From assembly GCA_039034015.1 (NCBI GenBank), contig JBCCBM010000014.1, forward strand, positions 1 through 64,000: a DNA stretch of 64,000 nucleotides, read 5' to 3'. This document shows, piece by piece, positions 1-7,401 of the stretch. The stretch comes from Acuticoccus sp039034015 (GTDB lineage Bacteria; Pseudomonadota; Alphaproteobacteria; Rhizobiales; Amorphaceae). Under the pieces are notes generated by a model. The model was not told the origin of the DNA, did not search any database, and was given only the letters and a program-made list of their open reading frames with translations. The translations under genes and the position numbers were made by a program. Position 1 is the stretch's first letter. The number at the start of each line of letters is the position of its first letter.

Positions 1-56
1 CCCCCCCGCCCCCCCCCCCGCCCCCACCCCCCGCCCGTCCAACCGCCGACACCCCA
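1..56. repeat. C-rich low-complexity tract at the window edge
   Basis: The first 40 or so bases are almost all C on the plus strand, broken by single G, A or T bases, and therefore carry five or more runs of three or more G on the minus strand. The minus strand is the coding strand of lptB, whose stop lies about 60 bases away, so the tract sits in the 3' flank of that transcript. It could fold as a G-quadruplex in RNA or DNA; that is inference. The region continues outside the window. Confidence 0.6.
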
Positions 57-131
57 CGCTCGTTCTACAGGCGAAACGGTTCGCTCGTTCTAAACGCGAA
101 ACTGTTCGCTCGTTCTAAAGGCGAAACTGTT
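57..131. repeat. Three 25-bp tandem repeats spanning the lptB stop codon
   Basis: Three head-to-tail copies lie at 57-81, 82-106 and 107-131, beginning CGCTCGTTCTA and ending GCGAAACTGTT or a close variant. The third copy contains the lptB stop (115-117) and the codons for its last residues (EQFRL). The two outer copies repeat that 3' coding end beyond the stop with one to three changes each. The period is not a multiple of three, so the copies do not extend the reading frame. Confidence 0.85.
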
Positions 132-882
132 CGCCGAGATAAAGCCGCCGCACGTCAGGGTTGGCGACAATTTCTTCCGCTGTCCCCTCGGTGAGGACGG
201 CGCCCGCGGCAATGATGGTCGCCCGGTCGATGAGGCCGAGCGTCTCGCGCACGTTGTGATCGGTGATCAAAACGCCGATGCCGCGCTCGGTGAGATGGCG
301 CACAAGGGTCTGAATGTCGGCGACCGCAATGGGGTCAACGCCGGCAAACGGCTCGTCGAGCAGCATGAAGTCGGGCCGGGAGGCGAGCGCGCGGGCAATT
401 TCCACCCGCCGCCGCTCCCCGCCCGAGAGCGAGGTCGCTCGCGAATCGGCAAGGCGGGTGAGGCCGAATTCATCGAGCAGCTCGTCGAGGGCGTTTTTGC
501 GGGCCCGGCGGCTCGGCTCGGTGAGCTCCAGGATCGCCATCACATTTTGCGCCACCGTCAGGCCGCGGAAAATGGACGCCTCCTGGGGGAGATAGCCGAT
601 GCCGAGGCGCGCTCGGCGATACATCGGAAGGGTTGTGACATCGAACCCGTCGAGGGTGATGGCGCCCGCGTCCGGCTTGATGAGGCCGGTGATCATATAA
701 AAGACGGTGGTTTTGCCGGCGCCGTTGGGGCCCAAAAGGCCAACGGTCTCGCCTTGGCGCAGGCGCAGCGAGACATCGCGCACCACTTGGCGCTTGCCGT
801 AGGTCTTTTGCAGCTTGCGCACCACAAGACCATCCTGCGCCCTTGCGCGGACATTGGCCGTGCGGTCAACGCGCTGGTCCAT
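115..882 (-). CDS. lptB: LPS export ABC transporter ATP-binding protein LptB
   Basis: Cytoplasmic ATPase of the LptB2FG complex, which extracts lipopolysaccharide from the inner membrane. The 255-residue protein has Walker A GPNGAGKT (51-58), the signature LSGGE (152-156), Walker B FMLLDEP (172-178) and the switch region LITDHNV, all typical of LptB. There is a short N-terminal extension of about 18 residues before the ABC core. In many alphaproteobacteria lptB follows lptC and lptA and precedes rpoN. Here the upstream same-strand neighbour is an O-antigen-ligase-like gene, and the downstream side is cut by the window edge. The stop codon lies inside a 25-bp tandem repeat. Confidence 0.93.
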   Translation of the reverse strand: MDQRVDRTANVRARAQDGLVVRKLQKTYGKRQVVRDVSLRLRQGETVGLLGPNGAGKTTVFYMITGLIKPDAGAITLDGFDVTTLPMYRRARLGIGYLPQEASIFRGLTVAQNVMAILELTEPSRRARKNALDELLDEFGLTRLADSRATSLSGGERRRVEIARALASRPDFMLLDEPFAGVDPIAVADIQTLVRHLTERGIGVLITDHNVRETLGLIDRATIIAAGAVLTEGTAEEIVANPDVRRLYLGEQFRL

Positions 883-951
883 GATCGTGCCGACCCCTCA
901 TTCGCGGCAAGGGCTTAACCTGAGTTGACGCCCCTTGCCCAGCGCTGCCCG

Positions 952-2295
952 TCAGATGGTGCGGGGCAGCTGCCATGACACTTGCGCGGCCACCAAGATG
1001 ACCACGAATTGTCCCAGGAACATGTCTGGGAAAAACAGACTGGATTCCATCATGTTGCTGAAAAGCAAAGTGATAAAGTAAATTGTAAAGAGGGCAGCGC
1101 CGGCGGCCGCCCATCGATCGTCCGTGCGCCCGCCAAACATGGCCCCAATGCGCCGGAACTGGTGGACGATGAAGAGCCCCGCCGCGCCGAACAGCACCAC
1201 GCCGCCGTGGACGAAAAGGTCCAGATAGCCGTTGTGGAATTGGCCGAGGATGAGATAGGCGCGCTCAATCCCCTTCCAAAACCCCACATAGTTCCAGAGC
1301 GGATGGTAGAGCGGCAGGAGCGACCACTGGGCGCCGAACCCGTAGCCCAGCCACGGCTCCTTCTCGATGTGGAGCATGGCCGCCTGCCACAGCTCATCCC
1401 GCGCCGAGAAGGTGGGGTCACCGGTGATGATCTCGGCCCAGTCGGGCGCGGTGAGGTTGAGCGTGCCGGTGGCAAAGAACACCGCCCCCACCACCGCCAC
1501 GACCCCAACGAGGGTCAAGGCCGCCCCAATCCGGCTTTGCCACGCCAGCAAAAACGCGGGGATGAAGACCGCCACCGACAGCGCCGTCAGCCCCAGCGCC
1601 GTTTTCGACAAGGTGAGCACCAGGAACGCGAAGGTGGCGAGCAGCAAGAACGCCGTGCCCCAAAAGGCGGCCGGCCCGCGCAGCGCAATCAAGGCGCAGG
1701 CAAAGACGATCGCCATCGCCTGCGCGACCATGCCCGCGGCGTTTTTTGAGGTGTGGATCGCGCGAAGGCCAAGCTCGGACCACGCGTCGGCGGGGTTGAG
1801 CGCGGTGTAGGCAAAGTTCGCAAAGAGGACGAACGCGAAGGCTGCGATGAGGGGCGGAAAATAATCCCGCGGGCGTTTGAGCACCGAGGCGACCGCCACC
1901 GCCACAATGAGCAGGATGAAATAGACGAAGAAGCGCCGCACCGTGATGCCCGGATATTCGGACCAAAACACCGAGCCGATGAGGACCGCGTAGACCAGCA
2001 AAAGCGACCACATGCGCGACAGCACCAAGAGCGCCCGCTCCCACCGCATGAGCAGGAGTGGGCTTGCAAGCGCTGCCAGCGATAAGAAGGCCACCTGCCG
2101 CTCCAGCCCGCCGGCGGCCGAGCCCGCCGCACTTTCGGCCCGCGCGGGGCCGAAGCCAAGCATGAGGTAAATGAGGGTGAGCGTTAGCACGATGCGGCCG
2201 AGCCAGACCGCTGCCCCGTCCAGGAGCTGGTCGTTGGCCACCGCCTCGCGGGACTCTCGGGTGGACAGGTGGTCAAGCCAGGTGTCGTTGCGCAA
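952..2295 (-). CDS. O-antigen ligase family (Wzy/WaaL-like) membrane protein
   Basis: A polytopic membrane protein of 447 residues with about ten to twelve hydrophobic segments. A large periplasmic loop near the C-terminal third carries ARDELW, then WLGYGFG and HNGYLDLFVHGG, the pattern of the O-antigen ligase/polymerase (Wzy_C) family. Members transfer or polymerise surface glycans in the periplasm. I chose the TTG start at 2295 because AGGAGG (2302-2307 on the minus strand) sits six bases upstream; a GTG at 2358 would add 21 residues but has no such site. It lies upstream of lptB on the same strand. Ligase and polymerase cannot be told apart from sequence, and no glycan-synthesis genes are adjacent. 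Confidence 0.8.
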   Translation of the reverse strand: MRNDTWLDHLSTRESREAVANDQLLDGAAVWLGRIVLTLTLIYLMLGFGPARAESAAGSAAGGLERQVAFLSLAALASPLLLMRWERALLVLSRMWSLLLVYAVLIGSVFWSEYPGITVRRFFVYFILLIVAVAVASVLKRPRDYFPPLIAAFAFVLFANFAYTALNPADAWSELGLRAIHTSKNAAGMVAQAMAIVFACALIALRGPAAFWGTAFLLLATFAFLVLTLSKTALGLTALSVAVFIPAFLLAWQSRIGAALTLVGVVAVVGAVFFATGTLNLTAPDWAEIITGDPTFSARDELWQAAMLHIEKEPWLGYGFGAQWSLLPLYHPLWNYVGFWKGIERAYLILGQFHNGYLDLFVHGGVVLFGAAGLFIVHQFRRIGAMFGGRTDDRWAAAGAALFTIYFITLLFSNMMESSLFFPDMFLGQFVVILVAAQVSWQLPRTI

Positions 2296-2411
2296 AGTGT
2301 GCCTCCTGCCCCACTCCTTAACAGACGAGCGCTTAACGGGGGCTGACGTGACGGTCACTTTTCAGGCGCGGACGGCGCATGTTAGTCCCGCAACACACCG
2401 GGGAGGGTCCG

Positions 2412-3059
2412 ATGGCCGACAACGCTGCGGGTGAGGCCAAAGGCGGCTCACTCTTAAAACTTGCGCTGGAATTGGGGCCGCTCGGCACATTCTTTCTGGT
2501 CAACAGCCGGGCCGAGGCGTGGGACCTTGGCCGCTTTTTGCCCATCGAGGGCATCGCGCCCGACCAGATGGCCATCATGGTCGCCACCGCCGCCTTCATG
2601 GTGGCAACGGTGATTTCGCTCACAATTTCGCTTGCCGTCTTCCGCCGCGTGCCGGTGATGCCGATGGTATCGGGCGTCATCGTGATCGTGTTCGGCGGGC
2701 TCACGCTTTATTTGCAGGATGAACTCTTCATCAAGCTGAAGCCGACAATCGTGAACCTTCTGTTCGCGGGAACGCTGCTCGGCTCACTGTTGTTGTTCAA
2801 CAAGCCGCTGCTCGGCCTTGTGTTCGACAGTGTGATCCGGCTCGATGAGGAGGGTTGGCGCAAGCTTTCGCTGCGCTGGGGCCTCTTCTTCGTGTTTTTG
2901 GCCGCCCTCAACGAGGTGGTGTGGCGCTTTTTCTCCACCGACTTTTGGGTGAGCTTTAAAGTCTTTGGGGTGATGCCGCTCACCATCGCCTTTGCACTCT
3001 CACAAATGAAGACGATGCAGCGGCACTCCCTCGATGGACCGGCTCAGGACGCCCGGTAG
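2412..3059 (+). CDS. yciB: Septation protein A / inner-membrane YciB (IspZ) family
   Basis: A small polytopic inner-membrane protein (215 residues, five or so hydrophobic segments) of the YciB/IspZ family, linked in enterobacteria to septation and envelope integrity. Family features include LGPLGTFFLVN near the N-terminus, FIKLKPTIVNLLFAG, GWRKLSLRWG and LNEVVWR. The start at 2412 follows GGGAGGG at 2401-2407; an upstream in-frame ATG at 2379 lacks a good site. The gene is divergent from the ligase gene and its 3' end overlaps the convergent isomerase gene by 16 bases. Confidence 0.9.
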   Translation: MADNAAGEAKGGSLLKLALELGPLGTFFLVNSRAEAWDLGRFLPIEGIAPDQMAIMVATAAFMVATVISLTISLAVFRRVPVMPMVSGVIVIVFGGLTLYLQDELFIKLKPTIVNLLFAGTLLGSLLLFNKPLLGLVFDSVIRLDEEGWRKLSLRWGLFFVFLAALNEVVWRFFSTDFWVSFKVFGVMPLTIAFALSQMKTMQRHSLDGPAQDAR

Positions 3060-3496
3060 CGCGCGTCCACCCCGTCAATTGCCGCAACGTTGCGGGCGGA
3101 GCGGCCGCCCTCGTCAAACGAGAGGCCCAAGAACGTGTCGGCGATGGATTTGGCAAGTTCTGGGCCGATCACCCGCGCGCCCATGGTGATGATTTGGGCG
3201 TTGTTGGAGAGGGCCGCCCGCTCGGCGGAGTAGGTGTCGTGGGTGAGTGCGGCCCGGATGCCGGCCACCTTGTTGGCGCTGATGGAAACGCCGATCCCTG
3301 TGCCGCACACCAAAATGGCGCGGTCATAGGCGCCCTCGATCACCTTGGAGGCGACGCGATCGGCAAGGTCGGCGTAAAATTCAGACCCCTCGGGCGCGTG
3401 GCTGAGGTCCTCCACCGCGTGGGTTTTTGACAGATGTTCGACGAGCACGGTGACAAGCGGGGTCCCCGCGCTGTCACCGGCGATGGCAAGTTTCAT
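3044..3496 (-). CDS. RpiB/LacAB-family sugar-phosphate isomerase
   Basis: A 150-residue cytosolic isomerase of the RpiB family, which interconverts aldose and ketose phosphates. The catalytic-cysteine loop CGTGIGVSISANKVAG is intact, followed by AALTHDTYSA and MGARVIGPELA. In E. coli RpiB the N-terminal motif is CDHVG; here it is GDSAG, so the conserved histidine is a serine. This resembles the tetrose-phosphate isomerases (EryI/DerI type) of alphaproteobacteria more than true ribose-5-phosphate isomerase B. No erythritol genes are nearby. The start at 3496 is chosen over an upstream one because the family begins MKxAxAGDSAG. Its 3' end overlaps yciB. Confidence 0.8.
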   Translation of the reverse strand: MKLAIAGDSAGTPLVTVLVEHLSKTHAVEDLSHAPEGSEFYADLADRVASKVIEGAYDRAILVCGTGIGVSISANKVAGIRAALTHDTYSAERAALSNNAQIITMGARVIGPELAKSIADTFLGLSFDEGGRSARNVAAIDGVDARYRAS

Positions 3497-3545
3497 GGGG
3501 CCTCTCCGCAGCCGTGTCCTGCGCCCCATGTGGCGTGCGCCGGCG

Positions 3546-3583
3546 AAAAAGGAAGCGCGCGGCGGCCGGACGCCCCCGCGCGC
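3546..3583 (-). terminator. Possible intrinsic terminator downstream of the small lipoprotein gene
   Basis: On the minus strand GCGCGCGG (3576-3583) and CCGCGCGC (3555-3562) can pair around a 13-base loop, and the right side is followed within four bases by a run of five T. It lies between the lipoprotein gene and the isomerase gene, both on the minus strand. The T-run is short and displaced, so the call is tentative. Confidence 0.4.
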
Positions 3584-3599
3584 GGGAATGTATAGGGGG

Positions 3600-3637
3600 G
3601 CGCATCTTGTCTGCGCCCAAATGGGCGCAGGATGCGC
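3600..3637. repeat. Dispersed hairpin repeat, copy 1
   Basis: A strong imperfect palindrome: GCGCATC (3600-3606), TTGT bulge, CTGCGCCC (3611-3618), loop AAAT, GGGCGCAG (3623-3630), GATGCGC (3631-3637). A second copy, identical except near the loop, lies at 39681-39718. The right end abuts the stop codon of the small lipoprotein gene (3637-3639), so on the minus strand the hairpin begins right after that gene. It may act as an mRNA-stabilising or terminating structure, or be a short dispersed repeat. Confidence 0.8.
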
Positions 3638-3804
3638 TAGTCGGTGGCGTCTTCCACCGCGTCGGCCGTGTCTTCCACCGCGTCACCCGCGGTGTCGGCC
3701 GCCTCCTCCGCCCCGTTGCAGGCGGCCAAAAGCGGCAGGGTGAACGCCAGAAGCGTTAGTGTCTTGCGGCGCGAAAGGTCGGTTGTCGTGGGCTCATGTG
3801 TCAT
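3637..3804 (-). CDS. Small predicted lipoprotein with acidic tandem repeats
   Basis: A 55-residue protein. It starts MTHEPTTTDLSRRK, then has a hydrophobic signal segment and the lipobox LLAAC with the cysteine at residue 29, so it is predicted to be cleaved by Lsp and lipidated. The mature part is only 27 residues, acidic, with DAVEDTA followed by DAVEDAT. GGAGAG lies seven to eight bases before the ATG. It resembles entericidin-type small lipoproteins in size, but I recognise no named family. It sits downstream of acs on the same strand. Confidence 0.7.
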   Translation of the reverse strand: MTHEPTTTDLSRRKTLTLLAFTLPLLAACNGAEEAADTAGDAVEDTADAVEDATD

Positions 3805-3883
3805 TGTCACACTCTCCAGTCAGCGGGCCGATTGCGCCCGCCGCGCTCGCCTACGCGCCGAAGACGGCTGGAGAATGGTGAGA

Positions 3884-5830
3884 TTATGCCTTCCGATTCT
3901 GCCGGTTTTCGATGAGGTCATCCACCACCTGGGGTTCGGCAAGGGTGGACGTGTCGCCGAGCGCCCCAAAGTCATCCTCGGCAATTTTGCGCAGGATGCG
4001 CCGCATGATTTTGCCCGACCGCGTTTTGGGAAGCCCCGGCGCCCACTGGATGAGATCGGGCTTTGCGATGGGCCCGATCTCAAGGCGCACCCAATCTGAC
4101 AGCGTCTTTTTGAGGGCGTCGGACGCCTCTTGGCCGCCCATTAGCGTCACATAGCAATAAATGCCTTGGCCTTTGATGTCGTGCGGGTAGCCGACCACCG
4201 CGGCCTCCGCCACCGCCTCGTGGGCGACAAGGGCCGATTCAATCTCCGCCGTCCCCATCCGGTGGCCCGACACGTTGAGGACATCGTCCACCCGGCCAGT
4301 AATCCAGTAATAGCCATCTTCATCGCGCCGGCAGCCGTCGCCGGTGAAGTAATAGCCAGAATATTGTTGAAAATAGGTGTCCATGAAGCGCTGGTGGTCG
4401 CCCCACACGGTGCGCATTTGGCCGGGCCAACTGTCGGCGATCGCCAAAACACCATCGGTGGCGCCGTCTTTGATTGCGCCGCTGCTGGCGTCAAGCACCA
4501 CGGGCTTCACGCCGAAGAAGGGCGTTGTGGCCGAGCCCGGTTTGGCAGGCGTCGCACCGGGGAGCGGCGTGATGAGGTGGCCGCCCGTTTCGGTTTGCCA
4601 ATAGGTGTCGACCACCGGGCAGCGGGACCCGCCCACCACCTCATAATACCAACGCCAGGCCTCTGGGTTGATGGGCTCGCCAACGGTGCCGAGGATGCGC
4701 AGCGACGACAGGTCGTGCGCGGTCACAAAATCGTTGCCCTTGCCCATGAGGGCGCGGATTGCGGTGGGGGCAGTGTAGAAGGTTGCCACCTTGTGGCGCG
4801 CGCAGACCGCCCAAAACCGGCCAGCATCGGGGAAGGTGGGCACGCCCTCAAACATCAGCGTGATGCCGCCGTTGGCGAGCGGGCCGTAGACAATATAGGT
4901 GTGGCCGGTCACCCAGCCGACATCGGCCGTGCACCAGTAAATCTCGCCGTCGTGATAGTCGAAGGTGAGCTTGTGGGTCATCGCGGCGTAGACGAGGTAG
5001 CCGCCGCAGGTGTGCACAACGCCCTTCGGCCGGCCGGTGGAGCCGGATGTGTAGAGGATGAAAAGCGGGTCTTCTGCGCCCATTTCTTCCGGCGGGCAGT
5101 CGTTGGAGACGTTGGCCTCCATCTCGTGGAGCCAAAAATCGCCCTCGGGACGCATGGCGACTTGTTGGCCGGTGCGCTTCACCACCAGACACTTGACGGT
5201 GTCTTTACAGTCGAACAGCGCTTTGTTGGCGTTGTCTTTGAGGTTGGTGACGCGGCCGCCGCGGGGGGCGCCGTCACAGGTGATCAGCACCTTGGCATCG
5301 CAATCGTTGATGCGGTTCGACAGGCTGTCGGGCGAGAAGCCGGCAAACACCACCGAGTGGATCGCGCCAATGCGCGCGCAGGCGAGCATGGCGTAGGTCG
5401 CCTGGGGGATCATGGGGAGGTAAATCACCACCCGGTCGCCCTTTTGGACGCCCATCTCTTTCAAAACGTTGGCAAACTTGCACACATGGGCGTGCAGCTG
5501 CTGATACGAAATGTGCTGCGCGTCGCACGTGGGGTCGTCCGGCTCCCAGATGATCGCGGTTTGGTCGCCGCGCTCTTTAAGGTGCCGGTCGATGCAGTTG
5601 GCCGCAACGTTGAGCGTCCCATCCTCGAACCATTTGATGGAAACGTTGGGGTGCGTGAAGTCGACGTCCTTCACGGTGGTGAAGGGCTTGATCCAGTCGA
5701 TCCTGCTCGCCTCTTCGCGCCAAAACCCGTCCGGATCGCTCACGGAGCGCGCATACATCTCCTCATACGTGGCGGCGGTCACGTGGGCGTTTTGCGCAAT
5801 TTCGTCAGGAATTTTGATTGTGTCGGACAT
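3884..5830 (-). CDS. acs: Acetyl-CoA synthetase (AMP-forming)
   Basis: Activates acetate to acetyl-CoA through acetyl-AMP. The 648-residue length equals the usual Acs length. Diagnostic features are the adenylation loop YTSGSTGRPKGVVHT, the core YWCTADVGWVTGHTYIVYGPL, the hinge region TGDGCRRDEDGYYWITGRVDDVLNVSGHR (only in part typical of acyl-CoA ligases generally) and the C-terminal TRSGKIMRR, whose lysine is the site acetylated in Acs proteins. The start at 5830 follows GGAGG; an upstream in-frame ATG at 5968 would add 46 atypical residues. It is divergent from the MBOAT gene across a 140-bp gap. Confidence 0.96.
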   Translation of the reverse strand: MSDTIKIPDEIAQNAHVTAATYEEMYARSVSDPDGFWREEASRIDWIKPFTTVKDVDFTHPNVSIKWFEDGTLNVAANCIDRHLKERGDQTAIIWEPDDPTCDAQHISYQQLHAHVCKFANVLKEMGVQKGDRVVIYLPMIPQATYAMLACARIGAIHSVVFAGFSPDSLSNRINDCDAKVLITCDGAPRGGRVTNLKDNANKALFDCKDTVKCLVVKRTGQQVAMRPEGDFWLHEMEANVSNDCPPEEMGAEDPLFILYTSGSTGRPKGVVHTCGGYLVYAAMTHKLTFDYHDGEIYWCTADVGWVTGHTYIVYGPLANGGITLMFEGVPTFPDAGRFWAVCARHKVATFYTAPTAIRALMGKGNDFVTAHDLSSLRILGTVGEPINPEAWRWYYEVVGGSRCPVVDTYWQTETGGHLITPLPGATPAKPGSATTPFFGVKPVVLDASSGAIKDGATDGVLAIADSWPGQMRTVWGDHQRFMDTYFQQYSGYYFTGDGCRRDEDGYYWITGRVDDVLNVSGHRMGTAEIESALVAHEAVAEAAVVGYPHDIKGQGIYCYVTLMGGQEASDALKKTLSDWVRLEIGPIAKPDLIQWAPGLPKTRSGKIMRRILRKIAEDDFGALGDTSTLAEPQVVDDLIENRQNRKA

Positions 5831-5970
5831 TTTATCGGCCTCCCCGCCCGCAGACTTTGTTTGCCAAGGTGGTAGCCGTTTGGGGCGGGGGCCGTAAAGC
5901 GCGCCTCGAAGAAGCGCTCGGTTAACCTTGCCCGCGCTAGCCTGCGGCCGGTCGGCGCGCGGGGGCACGG

Positions 5971-7401
5971 ATGCTCTTCAACACAATCCCATTCTTCGTG
6001 TTCGCCGCGATCTTTTTCCCCGTTTACTTTGCAACACGGGGCTCGGCGCGGATCACCGTCCTCCTCATCTCCAGCTATATTTTCTATGGCTGGTGGGATT
6101 GGCGGTTTTGCTTTCTCCTCATTTGGTCCACGCTGCTCGACTTTGTGGTCGGCCGGGCGATGGCGGCGAGCGACGACCCCGTCCGCCGCAAAATCTTGCT
6201 GATCCTGAGCCTCATCAGCAACCTTGGCACACTCGCCGTTTTCAAATATTTTGACTTCTTCTCCGCCTCTTTCACCAGCCTTTTGAACAGCGTCGGTGTC
6301 GAAGCAACGCCATTCCTGCTCAACGTCATCTTGCCGGTCGGCATCTCATTTTATACATTCCAAACGCTGAGCTACACCATCGACCTCTACAGGCGGGACT
6401 TGCCGGCCGCCGAGCCGAGCCTCTTGCGCTTTGCGGCCTACGTCGCACTCTTCCCGCAGCTTGTGGCGGGGCCGATCGTGCGGGCGCGCACGCTGCTCCC
6501 CCAGCTTGCGGTTGACCAGCGGCTTGACCTTGCCCGCATTGGCCTTGGCCTCCAGTGGGTTGTGTGGGGGTTTTTCTTAAAACTCTGCCTGGCGGACAAT
6601 GCCGCCATCTTCGTCGACGCGCGCTTTGACCGGCCGGAGCTTTACGATGCGCCCTCCCTCGCGCTCGCCACCTTCCTGTTCTCGTTCCAGATTTATGGTG
6701 ACTTTGCCGGCTATTCGCTGATTGCCATCGGTCTTGGCAAGATCATGGGCTTTGACTTCGGCATCAATTTTAACAAACCCTACCACGCCACAAGCTTTTC
6801 CAACTTCTGGCAGCGCTGGCACATCTCCCTCTCCAGCTGGATCCGCGACTACATCTACATTCCCCTCGGCGGAAACCGCGGCGGAGAGTGGTTCACTGCG
6901 CGCAACCTCACGATCACCATGCTCCTCGGCGGTTTGTGGCACGGGGCGGCGTGGACCTTCGTGGTGTGGGGCCTCCTCCACGGGGCGTACCTTTCGCTCC
7001 AGCGGGCGGCGGGGGTGCCGGCGGCGGCGGCGCTCCGCGGCATCGGCGTGCCGCGGTGGCTGGTCACCATGCTGGCGGGCGTGGTGGTCTACCTCTTGGT
7101 GTGCCTGGCGTGGATCCCATTTCGCGCCGCAACGCTTGCCGATGCGTGGGAAATCGTGCGCGTCATCCTCACCTGGGAGACGGAAGGCCGCGTCTTCGGC
7201 GACAATCTGTTATTGCTCGCACGCGTCAGTCTCATCGCCCTTTTTGTTTACCTTTGCGATACGTTGGGTTTGGTCCGAACAGTCGTTCGCGCCTACAATT
7301 CCCGTTGGTGGCTGCGTCTTCTGGGCGCCGTTATCTTGTTGTGGGGCATTGCACTCTTCGGGTCGTTCGATGGAACACGGTTCATCTACTTTCAATTCTA
7401 A
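5971..7401 (+). CDS. MBOAT family O-acyltransferase (AlgI-like)
   Basis: A 476-residue multi-pass inner-membrane protein of the MBOAT family, which moves acyl groups from cytoplasmic donors to extracytoplasmic glycans or lipids. Seen: about ten hydrophobic segments, the AlgI-type start MLFNTIPFFVFAAIFFPVYF, LPVGISFYTFQTLSY, FWQRWHISLSSWIRDYIYIPLGGNR (its core is the family signature) and GGLWHGAAWTFVVWG with the catalytic histidine. It partly overlaps a downstream gene for a periplasmic SGNH-like protein, the usual partner for completing transfer. The acceptor glycan is unknown. The divergent acs gene could feed the acetyl-CoA pool. Confidence 0.92.
   Translation: MLFNTIPFFVFAAIFFPVYFATRGSARITVLLISSYIFYGWWDWRFCFLLIWSTLLDFVVGRAMAASDDPVRRKILLILSLISNLGTLAVFKYFDFFSASFTSLLNSVGVEATPFLLNVILPVGISFYTFQTLSYTIDLYRRDLPAAEPSLLRFAAYVALFPQLVAGPIVRARTLLPQLAVDQRLDLARIGLGLQWVVWGFFLKLCLADNAAIFVDARFDRPELYDAPSLALATFLFSFQIYGDFAGYSLIAIGLGKIMGFDFGINFNKPYHATSFSNFWQRWHISLSSWIRDYIYIPLGGNRGGEWFTARNLTITMLLGGLWHGAAWTFVVWGLLHGAYLSLQRAAGVPAAAALRGIGVPRWLVTMLAGVVVYLLVCLAWIPFRAATLADAWEIVRVILTWETEGRVFGDNLLLLARVSLIALFVYLCDTLGLVRTVVRAYNSRWWLRLLGAVILLWGIALFGSFDGTRFIYFQF

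Noticed and set aside
3990..4010. A further copy of the dispersed hairpin within acs
   Set aside because: Only a short shared string (GCAGGATGCGC) is present, it encodes conserved Acs residues, and the second arm is absent.
4166..5875. A 569-codon open frame opposite acs
   Set aside because: The minus strand encodes a full-length acetyl-CoA synthetase with all motifs. The opposite frame is rich in H, G, R and V with no recognisable domain.
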